Shown one piece after another: positions 27,390 through 35,625 of a DNA stretch of 64,000 bases (its first letter is position 1; every line of letters starts with the position of its first letter). The notes under the pieces were generated by a model. That model was not told the origin of the DNA. It did no database searches and saw only the letters and a program-made list of their open reading frames with translations. The position numbers were made by a program, and so were the translations under genes. The DNA is from Devosia naphthalenivorans (GTDB taxonomy: Bacteria; Pseudomonadota; Alphaproteobacteria; Rhizobiales; Devosiaceae), in NCBI RefSeq assembly GCF_003056355.1, contig NZ_PYVW01000005.1, positions 1 to 64,000 of the forward strand. The letters run 5' to 3'.

Positions 27390-27420
27390 ACCTTGCACCT
27401 TCCTGCAGTGGTAAGGTCAA
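27390..27420 (-). promoter_or_regulatory. CueR/MerR-type promoter of the copper ATPase operon
   Basis: On the minus strand a -35 TTGACC (27415-27420) and a -10-like CAAGGT (27390-27395) are separated by 19 bases containing the dyad ACCTT(A/T)CC...GGAAGGT. The over-long spacer with an ACCTT/AAGGT dyad is the hallmark of MerR-family copper activators (CueR). No MerR-family gene lies in the window, so the regulator is encoded elsewhere. Confidence 0.7.
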
Positions 27421-27559
27421 GGGGAAAGGAATCTTCCGACGCTATGTCTATGTGTTGATCTGCAAAGCCAAAAGCCGACTGACGGCTACCCACCCCCACT
27501 ATCGCCATCGAGGGGCTTGGTAGATTTCAATGCTGCTACTGGATACGGCGAGACAGTGA

Positions 27560-27682
27560 TCAGAGGGTAGCGAACCACGTTATGATCCTCACGGCCAATG
27601 CGCCGAGCAGGAAAAGGATGATGACGCCAAGAAATCGCTCAACGTTGTGCCACAGGCCAGCTTTCGGCCTTTGACCTGTCAT
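27560..27682 (-). CDS. small single-span membrane protein, 40 aa
   Basis: An ATG at 27682, preceded by GGAAAG, opens a 40-codon frame. Residues 1-16 are polar (MTGQRPKAGLWHNVER) and 17-40 are strongly hydrophobic (FLGVIILFLLGALAV, then RIITWFATL). The positive-inside pattern suggests one membrane helix. A 17-codon frame (MARIAEALDFIIEILER) ends exactly on this start (ATGA), which could couple translation. Unrecognised; it lies between the copper promoter and the mobilization module. Confidence 0.45.
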   Translation of the reverse strand: MTGQRPKAGLWHNVERFLGVIILFLLGALAVRIITWFATL

Positions 27683-28005
27683 CTTTCCAGAATTTCGATG
27701 ATGAAATCCAAGGCCTCCGCAATCCTCGCCATTTCGCCACTATCCAGTAATCAAACGATAGCGCCTACAGCATGGTTAGGGGAAGTTTCCGGTTTCCTAA
27801 CCACCCTCTCATTGCATTCTCAGCATCGTAAGCGGGCCGCCACCCTTCGCTATATGGCGGCTACGGGCAGCGTCCCGCCGACAGATGATCTGCCGAACTG
27901 CGTGCTGGCGCACATGTCCTTTGTCGATTTTTCCGTACATGCCTATTGCGGTATTCTAATACCACATCGATACTTATGCCGAACCTGAGGAAGGGGGCCA
28001 GCCAT
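27683..28005. other. non-coding stretch before the mobilization genes
   Basis: A rightward frame (27647-27988) is open but has no ribosome site and unconvincing composition; I do not call it. A perfect dyad GGTATT (27950-27955) / AATACC (27958-27963) is present. Confidence 0.4.
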
Positions 28006-28043
28006 GTCCGTTGCACGGACAGCTGGGCAGGGGGCAAGCCCCC
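28006..28043. other. candidate oriT: paired inverted repeats upstream of mobilization genes
   Basis: Two perfect dyads stand in tandem: GTCCGT-TGC-ACGGAC (28006-28020) and GGGGGC-AA-GCCCCC (28030-28043). They are followed by GTGCACCCC and sit 32 bases before the ribbon-helix-helix gene. Stem-loops next to a nick region directly upstream of the auxiliary protein and relaxase genes are the normal layout of an origin of transfer. The nick position is unknown. Confidence 0.5.
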
Positions 28044-28074
28044 GTGCACCCCAAAAGCAGAAAGGCGGTACGGT

Positions 28075-28347
28075 ATGCGCTCGAATGATGTGAGGATGGA
28101 GCTTCGGCTGCCAGCGGAAGACAAGGCTGCCGCGGAACGCGTCGCGAAGGAAAGGGGCATCTCGGTTTCGGCCTTGATCCGTAGCGCCCTGCGCTCGCAT
28201 CTGAAGCGGCCTCAGCCCCTGTCATCCGATGATGCCCATGCCGTCGCATCGCTGCGCCGCCGCATCAATGCCATCGAGGCTCGCCATGGCCGCACCGACG
28301 ATCTGGTGCAGACGCGGGCCGATGTCCAAATGCTGCTGGGTCGCTGA
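28075..28347 (+). CDS. ribbon-helix-helix mobilization accessory protein (MobC-like)
   Basis: A 90-residue protein that starts at the ATG at 28075. The N-terminal half (VRMELRLPAEDKAAAERVAKERGISVSALIRSALRSHL) is a classical ribbon-helix-helix: a beta strand, then two helices around GISVSALIR. The C-terminal half is a short helical region (IDAIEARHGR-like). Such proteins bind oriT and help load the relaxase. The relaxase gene begins 2 bases after it, and the paired dyads at 28006-28043 lie just upstream. Confidence 0.75.
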   Translation: MRSNDVRMELRLPAEDKAAAERVAKERGISVSALIRSALRSHLKRPQPLSSDDAHAVASLRRRINAIEARHGRTDDLVQTRADVQMLLGR

Positions 28348-28349
28348 CC

Positions 28350-29459
28350 ATGCTCATCAAGGCCACACGCCTCAGGGCTTCGGCTGGGGCCGGCGCTCTG
28401 GCCCGGCATCTGAGCAATGCGGACGACAACGAGGCGGTGGAGATCGTGCAGGGCGCGATTGCCGACCTCGATGACGCCGTGGCCGATGCACGCCGGTTCG
28501 GCCGCACCTATTCCGTCCGGCATTTCATTATCGCGCCGCAGGTGGAGATGGACCGCCAGCAGTTCCACGGGGTGGTCGGCATGCTGGGGACCGAGTTCGG
28601 TTTTGACCCCGCAACGCCCCTTATTGTGGCACACACCAAGGCCCGTGCCGTCGCCGATGTCGCCACCCAGCATTGGCATTTGGTTGTGCCGGAAACGGAT
28701 CCTGCGACAGGACGGGTTCTATCGTCGCGCTTCGATCATGCCCGGCATGAGAAGATCGCCCGCCAAGCTGAAATCTTGCTGGGCCATCCCATCATCGCCG
28801 GGGCGCATGATCTGGCCGTCCTCGCCGCCCTTCGAGCTGAGGGCAAGGCAGAGATAGCCGACCAGTTGGCCGTCCATCTGGGTAAAGGCGAGCGGCCTGC
28901 GGCCGCCTTTACCACGGTCCAGCATCAGGCAGCAAAACGGGCCGGGATAGACCTCGCCCTTGTCCGCGAGAATATCCGTGCCGCATGTGCCGACATGCCC
29001 ACCGGCGCGGAATTGCGTGGGCGGTTGGCTGCCCACGGCCTTACCCTCGCCCGAGGCGAGAAGCCGGCAACATGGGTGGTGATGGGGCCGGATGGTCAGT
29101 TCCTTGGTGCCGCTCATCGCCTATCCGGTCTGAGGAAGGCCGATTTCAACACCATCATGGAGAATGATCATGACCACGACCGCCAAGCTTGCCCAGCCCA
29201 ACGCCGGGCATTTGATCCATCAAGACACGCAGGCCCTGCGCCGGGACGTCGCGACGATCCTGGAACTGGCGCGAAACACCGCCCTGCCGATGCCGGGGGA
29301 GAGCATGTCCGTTCTGGACGCGATGCTGGGCCTGCTGCAAACCATCTGGCTGGTCGAGTCGAAGTCATTGAAGCTCTACCTGACCTCGTTCCGCAACCAC
29401 GGCGCATTCCACGAAGACTGTACCGTCTCGATTGGACGCCGGCTGGTGAGTCTGCTTGA
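28350..29459 (+). CDS. relaxase / mobilization nuclease, C-terminus questionable
   Basis: A predicted single-strand nickase that initiates conjugative transfer. The 369-residue reading contains the three-His metal site of Pfam relaxases: an upstream His in [14 protein letters not shown], then [18 protein letters not shown] (about residues 108-125). Residues up to about 268 ([16 protein letters not shown]) look genuine. After that the frame overlaps another ORF for 290 bases, and its composition ([14 protein letters not shown], Arg/Pro-rich) looks like an out-of-frame read. The original protein probably ended near 29170 or was cut by rearrangement. Many relatives are longer, so it may be inactive. 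Confidence 0.7.
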   Translation: MLIKATRLRASAGAGALARHLSNADDNEAVEIVQGAIADLDDAVADARRFGRTYSVRHFIIAPQVEMDRQQFHGVVGMLGTEFGFDPATPLIVAHTKARAVADVATQHWHLVVPETDPATGRVLSSRFDHARHEKIARQAEILLGHPIIAGAHDLAVLAALRAEGKAEIADQLAVHLGKGERPAAAFTTVQHQAAKRAGIDLALVRENIRAACADMPTGAELRGRLAAHGLTLARGEKPATWVVMGPDGQFLGAAHRLSGLRKADFNTIMENDHDHDRQACPAQRRAFDPSRHAGPAPGRRDDPGTGAKHRPADAGGEHVRSGRDAGPAANHLAGRVEVIEALPDLVPQPRRIPRRLYRLDWTPAGESA

Positions 29460-29598
29460 GCCCAGATGGCTGCGGATCGGCGGATATTGGTATCCTCGCG
29501 GCGGCATTCCGATTGACGTGTTCTGGCAGACCGGGGTTGTACCCCAGCACGTATGGCTGCCCGACACAGGTGTGCCGGCCTATCGGGGGCGGGGATAG
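29164..29598 (+). pseudogene. chimeric ORF: mobilization-protein start fused to QueF C-terminal half
   Basis: A 144-residue frame. Residues 1-61 ([18 protein letters not shown], then helical) are not QueF and look like a small mobilization accessory protein. From W62 (29347) the sequence is textbook 7-cyano-7-deazaguanine reductase: [61 protein letters not shown]. Only the last 83 residues of QueF remain. The N-terminal half with the nucleophilic cysteine (normally SLCPVTGQPDF) is absent, so preQ0 reduction is not expected from this copy. The fusion is in frame, so a hybrid protein may be made. Confidence 0.8.
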
Positions 29599-29747
29599 AA
29601 ACCGACGCCAGAGAACCTGTTTGTTTCAGCCGAACTGTCGGCTGAACGCCCGGCCAGCCAAAGCAGATGAGGTGGATGGCTCACGCTCCCCTCGTTGCTG
29701 GAAACAGAGGTGCTGGTGGCCGCTAACCGGCAGCCACCAGCCGAAGC

Positions 29748-29960
29748 TCAGTCGGTCAGCTCGATACTCGCGATTGCGCGCTCAAGCAACGAAATGGGCT
29801 TTAGCTCTTTCGAGTAGCCTGTGGTGGTGCGTTGAACCACAACAAAGCCGACCGAGCATAGGTCTGCGGAAAGCTGCAGAAGGTCGCGCTTGTCCGCTCC
29901 GTTGAAGGCCCGACCAGAGTGCAGGGTAAACTTGTAGTTTGGCGCCGTTGGCGGCGCCAT
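29748..29960 (-). CDS. hypothetical protein, 70 aa
   Basis: A short frame beginning MAPPTAPNYKFTLHSGRAF and ending ISLLERAIASIELTD; alternating hydrophobic and polar residues suggest a small alpha/beta protein. Its ATG (29958-29960) coincides with the break in the truncated GFA gene, so it may itself be a rearranged piece. I do not recognise it. Confidence 0.35.
   Translation of the reverse strand: MAPPTAPNYKFTLHSGRAFNGADKRDLLQLSADLCSVGFVVVQRTTTGYSKELKPISLLERAIASIELTD
29941..29958. repeat. inverted repeat at a rearrangement junction
   Basis: GGCGCC (29941-29946) and GGCGCC (29953-29958) flank GTTGGC. The dyad lies directly beside the point where the GFA gene is interrupted. Confidence 0.4.
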
Positions 29961-30034
29961 ATGTGAACCTTTTGGAGATCGATGGCCGCATCGAACGGTA
30001 TTGCCCCACAGTGACACGATCCGTCGACGTGCAT
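29960..30034 (-). pseudogene. N-terminal fragment of a GFA-family (CENP-V/GFA) gene
   Basis: From an ATG at 30034 the frame reads MHVDGSCHCGAIPFDAAID and then LQKVHI, the standard start of glutathione-dependent formaldehyde-activating (DUF636) proteins with zinc ligands in CHCGA. After 25 codons the similarity stops; the next zinc ligands (usually CHCTDC) are missing and unrelated sequence follows. It is a remnant left by recombination. Confidence 0.65.
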
Positions 30035-30060
30035 CTGACCCTCCCTTTGCCAAGAAACGA

Positions 30061-30255
30061 TCACCCTATGGTGATTGTGAGGTCAAGGAGGCCAGCTTAC
30101 CTTACGTGGCCTCTGGAAGCCGCCAGTCCGCAACCCTCCCCACAATCGCCGGTCAGCAAGCGAGCCCATTGCGGCCGTTGGATTGACAAAGCGTGGAGAT
30201 TGAAAGCTGTGGATGCCGTTCATCCGCTACCGGATGCGGCGGCTGATCAACCAAC
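30061..30255. other. no gene seen
   Basis: Short overlapping frames only. Nothing with a ribosome site, recognisable motif or structure could be supported between the GFA remnant and the small membrane protein. Confidence 0.4.
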
Positions 30256-30534
30256 TTAATGCCATAGCATTCTGCCAACGGTCCAACCAACACTTGCGCC
30301 GAGTAAAGCCAGGATCAAGGCGCCTATGAGATTGTAAGTGCTGCCGAAAATGAAGCCCCCAGCAGCCCCGGCAACTAGACCAAGAAGGCCGGTAGTAGCT
30401 TCTTTATTGCTCAATCCGCCAGCTCCCAGCTGATGCTCTAGAAGGCTCAAAGTACTGACCCATATACCCTGTCGCCTTCTAAGCGTGAATAGTTCCGATA
30501 GAAGCGGGACCGCCAGATTACGGATGTCTAACAA
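30256..30534 (-). CDS. small Gly/Ala-rich membrane protein (hypothetical)
   Basis: Up to 92 residues. The C-terminal half has two glycine-rich hydrophobic segments (TGLLGLVAGAAGGFIFG and LIGALILALLGASVGW), like small membrane proteins of the GlsB/YeaQ type, though I cannot confirm the family. The true start is unclear; an internal start would remove the polar N-terminus. It is close to the rearranged right end of the mobile element. Confidence 0.4.
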   Translation of the reverse strand: MLDIRNLAVPLLSELFTLRRRQGIWVSTLSLLEHQLGAGGLSNKEATTGLLGLVAGAAGGFIFGSTYNLIGALILALLGASVGWTVGRMLWH

Positions 30535-30694
30535 AAAGGCCGCCAGTCTTCATGCCACTCCACTGAAGTCATGTAAGCAGCCCTTGAATGGACGTTCGTC
30601 AAAATAGCAAGGAAGCAAGAAGCGCTGTGTTTCTGAATTCCATTTGACATAATAATTGGCTGGTGCCAGTCTCCAGATGCTGAGGGGCACAACA

Positions 30695-31858
30695 ATGGCG
30701 ATGAGGGGTACAAATCAGGAGAAGGCTCGGCCGCTCAATCGGCGCATCGTCCTTGAGTGTATTCGCAGCAACCACGCGATAACTCGTGGTGCCATTGCCG
30801 ATCAGGTGGGCCTGACTGTGCAGACGGTTTCCACCATAGTGCGGGAACTTGAAGAACTCGGGTATGTTCTGTCGGTGCGCGAAGCACCTAAGGGGCGCGG
30901 ACTTCCACCGACTACGCTGCGGCTCAATCCCGACGGCGGCTATGCTATCGGGGTATCTGTTACGCCGCTGGGCGTCGCTGCTGCTCTGATGAACCTTGCC
31001 GGCGACATGCTCGGCAGTACAACACGTCCATCTAACCATCCAGCACCAAACGAGGCTTTTGCCTTGATTGAGGACTTGGTCGCTGAAATGCGGGCCTTGC
31101 GTCCGGACGGGCGTATCCTTGGCGTGGGTTTCGCGATGCCCGGGCCGTTTGACGTGCAGGCCATGAGCTTTGTAGGTCCAACCACCCTCGATGGATGGTC
31201 AGGTGTACCCGTGCATGCCCGGCTTGAGGAGGTCACCAGGCTGCCTGGCTTCATTGCCGTCGACACGGTGGCGGCCGCAGTTGGGGTTCGCCTCTATGGT
31301 GAAGGCGGTTCATTTCCTCAGTTCTACTATCTTCATTTCGGCGCAGGATTGGGCGGCGTCATGATGCAGGATGGAATTCCGATCCGAGGTGCATGGGGCA
31401 ACGCCGGCGAAATCGGCCATATCTCCGCCGTGCCAGGCGGCTCGCCATGTCCCTGCGGCAATGAAGGTTGTCTTGAGCGCTATGTTTCGCTTGAAAGCTT
31501 CAACAATCGCCCTCATGGGCAAAGCTTGGCTGAGTGGGTCGACGAAGTCACCCCGATTTTCCATCGTGCCATCCAGACGATCGAAAACCTGTTCGATCCG
31601 CAAACCATTGTTCTCGGCGGTATGGCGCCAGCCGAGTTAATCGAGGCGCTTGTCGCGACGACCGAGCGCCTGCCTACATCTATTTCCAGCCGCTACGACC
31701 GGACCACGCAGCGCGTCATCGCCTCGGCTGGTCATCAGTCAATGCTGCGCGGGGCAGCAGCTCTAGCGGTAAGTGGAGTGTTGTCGCCACGGCAGGAACT
31801 CGCGACTTCCCCCACTCGCAAGAAGCGCGATCCCTTTTCGACCGGAATAGCGGCATGA
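30695..31858 (+). CDS. ROK-family transcriptional regulator
   Basis: A 387-residue NagC/XylR-type regulator. It has an N-terminal winged helix (IVLECIRSNHAITRGAIADQVGLTVQTVSTIVRELEELGYV) followed by a ROK sugar-kinase-like domain. The ROK zinc motif is complete: EIGHISAVPGGSPCPCGNEGCLERYVS, with three cysteines and a histidine. I use the ATG at 30695 (GAGGGG about 8 bases upstream); the frame opens at 30656. Its stop overlaps the ATPase start (ATGA), so the regulator is encoded in the transporter operon it probably represses. The inducer is likely the transported sugar. Confidence 0.9.
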   Translation: MAMRGTNQEKARPLNRRIVLECIRSNHAITRGAIADQVGLTVQTVSTIVRELEELGYVLSVREAPKGRGLPPTTLRLNPDGGYAIGVSVTPLGVAAALMNLAGDMLGSTTRPSNHPAPNEAFALIEDLVAEMRALRPDGRILGVGFAMPGPFDVQAMSFVGPTTLDGWSGVPVHARLEEVTRLPGFIAVDTVAAAVGVRLYGEGGSFPQFYYLHFGAGLGGVMMQDGIPIRGAWGNAGEIGHISAVPGGSPCPCGNEGCLERYVSLESFNNRPHGQSLAEWVDEVTPIFHRAIQTIENLFDPQTIVLGGMAPAELIEALVATTERLPTSISSRYDRTTQRVIASAGHQSMLRGAAALAVSGVLSPRQELATSPTRKKRDPFSTGIAA

Positions 31859-32631
31859 CCGATCAGTTGCTTGTTCTCGATAAGGTTACCAAGAACTACG
31901 GGGCGGTTCAGGCGCTACGGGGGGTGTCGTTCTCTATCGGCAAGGGCGAGGTGATTGCTCTGTTGGGAGACAACGGTGCCGGAAAGTCCACCCTGGTCAA
32001 GATCATCTCGGGAGGGCTTGAGGCAACCTCGGGCAGCATGCACTTCGAGGGGGGCGAATTTCGCCCGAAATCACCATCTGAAGCCAAGGCGGCTGGTATC
32101 GAGACCGTCTACCAGGACCTTTCCCTCTGCACCAACGTCGACGTGGTCGCCAATTTCTTTATGGGCCGGGAACTCACCCGATCGATGATGGGCATCAAGG
32201 TGCTCGACGAAAGGCGAATGGAAGAGCAGGTTGCGGCCGCTATGGAGAATGCCGGCACCCGCATCCCGTCGTTGCGCACTAAGGTGGAGCATCTTTCCGG
32301 CGGCCAACGGCAGGCCATCGAGCTCAATCGCTTTGTTCACTGGGGCGGCAAGCTTGTGCTGCTGGACGAGCCCTTTGCGGCACTAGGAGTGGAGCAGACG
32401 AAACGTGGTCTGCAAATGATCCGCAAGGTAGCGGCGCAGGGGATTGGCGTCGTCATTATCACTCATATCATGCAACAGGCCTTTCAAGTGGCAGATCGCA
32501 TGGTCGTCATAAGGCAGGGCGTCGTTGCTGGAGACGTGCCCACCAAGCAGACAAACGCGGACGCAGTGATCGGCATGATCACCGGCGAAACCCTGACCGG
32601 TGCCGGACCGGGCGAGGGCGTGGGGGAGTAG
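31855..32631 (+). CDS. sugar ABC transporter ATP-binding protein (FrcA-like)
   Basis: A 258-residue single-domain ATPase of the CUT2 class. Walker A is GDNGAGKST (about residues 38-46), the signature LSGGQRQAIELNR, Walker B VLLDEPFAALGVEQ, and the switch His ITHIM. Many CUT2 ATPases (RbsA, XylG) are double-length; the single-domain form is like FrcA of Sinorhizobium. The ATG at 31855 overlaps the ROK stop; the longer frame from 31534 is a shadow of the ROK gene. Works with the binding protein and permease that follow. Confidence 0.92.
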   Translation: MTDQLLVLDKVTKNYGAVQALRGVSFSIGKGEVIALLGDNGAGKSTLVKIISGGLEATSGSMHFEGGEFRPKSPSEAKAAGIETVYQDLSLCTNVDVVANFFMGRELTRSMMGIKVLDERRMEEQVAAAMENAGTRIPSLRTKVEHLSGGQRQAIELNRFVHWGGKLVLLDEPFAALGVEQTKRGLQMIRKVAAQGIGVVIITHIMQQAFQVADRMVVIRQGVVAGDVPTKQTNADAVIGMITGETLTGAGPGEGVGE

Positions 32632-32655
32632 CGATCCGGCTCAAGGAGCGACGAA

Positions 32656-33696
32656 TTGAAGCATTTGTTGAGATACGGCTTAGTTCTCCTGGCCGGCACT
32701 GCCGGTTTCCTGCACCCCGCCTATGCCCAAGAAAAAGGCGCGGTCTACTACATGGTTCCAACTCTTCTCGACGAGTTCCAGACCGGTTCGGTCAGTGCAC
32801 TCGAGATGTTTCTCGAACAGGTTGGCTACGATCTGACCACGCTGAATGCCGACAACAAGACTGACCTGCAGCAATCGCAGATGAACGACGTGATAGCTTT
32901 GGCGCCCAAGGCGATCATTCTCGCCGCTGTGGATTTCAACGCACTGGCACCTTCAGTTGATGCTGCTCGGCAAGCCGGTATTCCGGTGATCCAGTTCGAT
33001 CGACAGATATCATCGACCGTTTCGGACTTCACATCAGTCGCGGGTACGGTGGAGATCGGCTATGTCGCTGCCGATGAGGTGGAGCGACTCCTCACAGAAA
33101 AGAACGGATCGGTGAAGGGCAAGGTATTGCAGGTCCTGGGCGACCCAGGCGATCCTTATACACTTGATATCCAGAAAGGGTTCGAGGAACGAATGGCGGC
33201 GTTCCCCGAAGTGACTATCATCAGCCAGCCGGCAATGATGTGGGAGGCAAGCAACGCAGGCACGATCGTGTCCGACCAACTCCTCGCCAATCCGGATATC
33301 GATATCGTATTTAGCCATGCGGCTCACCTTTCGGTGGCGGCCGTCGCATCTCTGGAAGCTGCCGGCAAGCAGCCGGGCGACGTCTACGTGATGAGCTCCA
33401 ATGGCGCACCGGTGGCACTGCAATTGATCCGCGATGGTTGGATGCAAGTTGAAGTCGAACAGCCGCTTTATGCCCAGGCAGCGGCCGTAGCCATGTTCAT
33501 GGACAAGATCGTTGCCGGGGAAGAAATTGCACCCGGCGAATACGATGTGCTTGGCCTTCCTTCGGTGGTGAGCGTGGAAGAATGGGGACCGACCATCAAG
33601 ATCCCGGGTGCTGCCATCACGGCCGAAAACGTTGATAATCCAGCGTTCTGGGGCAATCTTAAGCCGCCAGCTGATCCGATTACGCCAGTCGAATAG
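32656..33696 (+). CDS. sugar ABC transporter periplasmic binding protein (RbsB-like)
   Basis: A 346-residue CUT2 solute-binding protein (Peripla_BP_4). The signal peptide is about residues 1-24, cleaved after AYA before QEKG. The two-lobe pattern is visible: [16 protein letters not shown] at the start, [31 protein letters not shown] in the hinge, and [19 protein letters not shown] in the second lobe. It starts with TTG at 32656, supported by AAGGAG at 32643-32648. It lies 24 bases after the ATPase. A 9-bp stem-loop follows the gene before the permease. The sugar is not predictable. Confidence 0.92.
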   Translation: MKHLLRYGLVLLAGTAGFLHPAYAQEKGAVYYMVPTLLDEFQTGSVSALEMFLEQVGYDLTTLNADNKTDLQQSQMNDVIALAPKAIILAAVDFNALAPSVDAARQAGIPVIQFDRQISSTVSDFTSVAGTVEIGYVAADEVERLLTEKNGSVKGKVLQVLGDPGDPYTLDIQKGFEERMAAFPEVTIISQPAMMWEASNAGTIVSDQLLANPDIDIVFSHAAHLSVAAVASLEAAGKQPGDVYVMSSNGAPVALQLIRDGWMQVEVEQPLYAQAAAVAMFMDKIVAGEEIAPGEYDVLGLPSVVSVEEWGPTIKIPGAAITAENVDNPAFWGNLKPPADPITPVE

Positions 33697-33707
33697 TTCT
33701 CGCCAAT

Positions 33708-33731
33708 GCTCCTCCCTAATTTGGGAGGAGC
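33708..33731 (+). promoter_or_regulatory. intercistronic stem-loop after the sugar-binding protein gene
   Basis: GCTCCTCCC (33708-33716) and GGGAGGAGC (33723-33731) form a perfect 9-bp stem with a TAATTT loop between the binding protein and permease genes. No T-run follows. It probably protects the upstream binding-protein mRNA or attenuates read-through. Confidence 0.6.
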
Positions 33732-33760
33732 TCCAACAGCCAACATTTCGAGAAACCGTG

Positions 33761-34756
33761 ATGCAGCAAAGTCAACGCCGCAGTCTTGAGTTCGTGCTCG
33801 ACAATCTTGTCTGGTTCATGCTGCTGGCTGTGCTTGCCATTTTTTCGGCAGCCGTGCCGAGCTATTTTCAGCCTGGCATCTTCGCCAACATCATAGAGCA
33901 GTCCAGCGTGCTCGGCGTCATGTCGATCGGATTAGCGCTGGTGATTATCGCGGGCCACATGGACCTATCGGTAGAATCGGTAGCGGCGCTCAGCGCCATG
34001 GCAACCGGGATCCTGTTCGCGTCTTCCGGCATCGGGATGGGTATCACCTTCACACCTGGCTGGTTGGTCGTTCCGGCTTCACTGTTGATCGGAATTGTGG
34101 TCGGCGGGTTGATCGGGGCGCTCAACGGCTACCTCGTCGTCAAAGTCAAAATGAACGCCTTCATCGTCACGCTGTCGAGTTTCATTTGGGTTCGCGGGCT
34201 CGTGGTCGCGACCTCAGGTGGCCGCTCGGCACAAAACCTAGCCGACGAGGTTCGTTTCCTTGCAATCCAACGTTTCCTTGGTATTCCGCTCACCGCCTAC
34301 ATAGCCATTCTTTGCTTCGTCGGCTTTTCCTTCATGATGGCCAAGACACGCTTGGGCCGTCACCTGTTGATGATCGGTGGTAATGAGGCGGCAGCGTTTC
34401 GCGCCGGCATCAAGGTCGACAAGGTGCTGATGATTGCGTTCATTCTTTCCGGCGCGATCGCTGCTCTGGCTGGGTGGCTGCTAGCGATCCGCACGTCGGG
34501 CGCCACGGCGAACCTCGGTGCGGGCATGTTGTTCAACGCCTTCGCGGCTGTGGTGATCGGCGGTGTCAGTCTCAAGGGTGGCCTGGGTGCACTTCCCGGA
34601 GTTTACGCTGGAGTGCTGCTGTTATCCTCGATCAACACGGCAATCAATCTGATGGGACTACCCGCTCACTATACCCAGGTAATCCACGGCTTGCTGGTGC
34701 TTGCTGCCGTGCTGCTGGATACCCTTAAGCAAACCATTCGAAAGCAACTGGCATGA
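33761..34756 (+). CDS. sugar ABC transporter permease (RbsC/FrcC-like)
   Basis: A 331-residue CUT2 permease with about ten membrane helices. Characteristic segments are LALVIIAGHMDLSVES, the GALNGYLVVKVKMNAFIVTLSS loop, and the GGNEAAAFRAGIKVDKV coupling region. The ATG at 33761 begins MQQSQRRSLEF; the frame from 33608 overlaps the binding-protein gene. Its stop overlaps the SDR gene by 4 bases, so uptake and oxidation of the sugar are likely coupled. Confidence 0.9.
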   Translation: MQQSQRRSLEFVLDNLVWFMLLAVLAIFSAAVPSYFQPGIFANIIEQSSVLGVMSIGLALVIIAGHMDLSVESVAALSAMATGILFASSGIGMGITFTPGWLVVPASLLIGIVVGGLIGALNGYLVVKVKMNAFIVTLSSFIWVRGLVVATSGGRSAQNLADEVRFLAIQRFLGIPLTAYIAILCFVGFSFMMAKTRLGRHLLMIGGNEAAAFRAGIKVDKVLMIAFILSGAIAALAGWLLAIRTSGATANLGAGMLFNAFAAVVIGGVSLKGGLGALPGVYAGVLLLSSINTAINLMGLPAHYTQVIHGLLVLAAVLLDTLKQTIRKQLA

Positions 34757-35532
34757 CCGGACGTCTGGAAGGAAAAACCGCACTGGTGATCGGTGCTGCG
34801 CGGGGTATTGGCAAGGGAATAGTCATCCGCTTCATCGAGGAGGGCGCTAATGTCATTCTTGCCGACTGGGAGGCAGAAGTGGGCAGTGCGACTGCAAAGG
34901 AGCTTGGCGTCACTTTCATCCACACAGATATAAGCAAATACGTCGATGCCGAAGCAGCGGTAAATCTCGCTATCTCGACCTTTGGCCGGCTCGACATCAT
35001 CGTGCAGAATGCCGGCATCTACCCGTGGCAGCTCATCGAAGACACCACGTCTGAGGACTGGGACCGTGTCATGGCCGTTAACTTGCGCGGCAGCTTCAAC
35101 GCTGCAAAAGCGGCGCTGCGGCCCATGAAGTCGCAAGGCTATGGCCGGATATTGTTTACGTCCTCAATCACCGGCCCCTACGTCACCAGCCCTGGGCACG
35201 GGCATTATGGGGCTACCAAGGCTGGCATAAACGGCCTCATCCGTTCTGCAGCGCTTGAATTCTCTGGTTTCGGGATAACGGTCAACGGGGTAGAGCCGGG
35301 CAATATCCTGACCGAGGGCATTCAGGAACAGCGCGGCGACGCTCATATAGCCTCGATGGTCGCAGCCATTCCACTGGGCCGGTTGGGCTCAGTGCGCGAC
35401 GTGGCCAACGCCTTCCTTTTCCTGGCGTCGGACGAAGCCAGCTACATAACCGGTACCACTATCGTTGTGGACGGTGGTCAACTGCTACCAGAAGGCAACG
35501 ACTTCCGGCTTGTGCCAACTGCAGCTCAATAG
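34753..35532 (+). CDS. SDR-family dehydrogenase
   Basis: A 259-residue classical short-chain dehydrogenase. It has the cofactor motif GAARGIGKG (about residues 14-22), NAG in IVQNAGIYP, and the catalytic Ser in TSSITG with Tyr-x-x-x-Lys in HYGATKAG. The acidic residue at the end of strand 2 (LADWEAE) favours NAD over NADP. It is translationally coupled to the sugar permease, so it probably oxidises the imported sugar or polyol as the first catabolic step. Confidence 0.9.
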   Translation: MTGRLEGKTALVIGAARGIGKGIVIRFIEEGANVILADWEAEVGSATAKELGVTFIHTDISKYVDAEAAVNLAISTFGRLDIIVQNAGIYPWQLIEDTTSEDWDRVMAVNLRGSFNAAKAALRPMKSQGYGRILFTSSITGPYVTSPGHGHYGATKAGINGLIRSAALEFSGFGITVNGVEPGNILTEGIQEQRGDAHIASMVAAIPLGRLGSVRDVANAFLFLASDEASYITGTTIVVDGGQLLPEGNDFRLVPTAAQ

Positions 35533-35625
35533 GCGGAGGCGGACTAGCATCCCATCAAGCCGGAGCCGCGAGGTTCCCGTCGCCTACAACAGGGACGTCA
35601 ACGAGTCCTGAGCCTAGCTGTCATG

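Larger units (their letters stand above)
19921..29346. mobile_element. integrated mobilizable element with copper/nitrite cargo (decayed)
   Basis: The proposed left end is the tRNA-Ser fragment next to a tyrosine recombinase. Cargo is DUF305, NirK, DUF411, DUF305 and a copper ATPase. The right part is a mobilization module (candidate oriT, ribbon-helix-helix protein, relaxase). The right limit is set where a mobilization ORF becomes QueF sequence (about 29347). No matching att copy is visible at the right, so this end may be a rearrangement rather than the original boundary. Confidence 0.55.

Noticed and set aside
27647-27988. Rightward 113-residue ORF
   Set aside because: No ribosome site, odd composition, and it overlaps the better-supported leftward 40-residue membrane protein.
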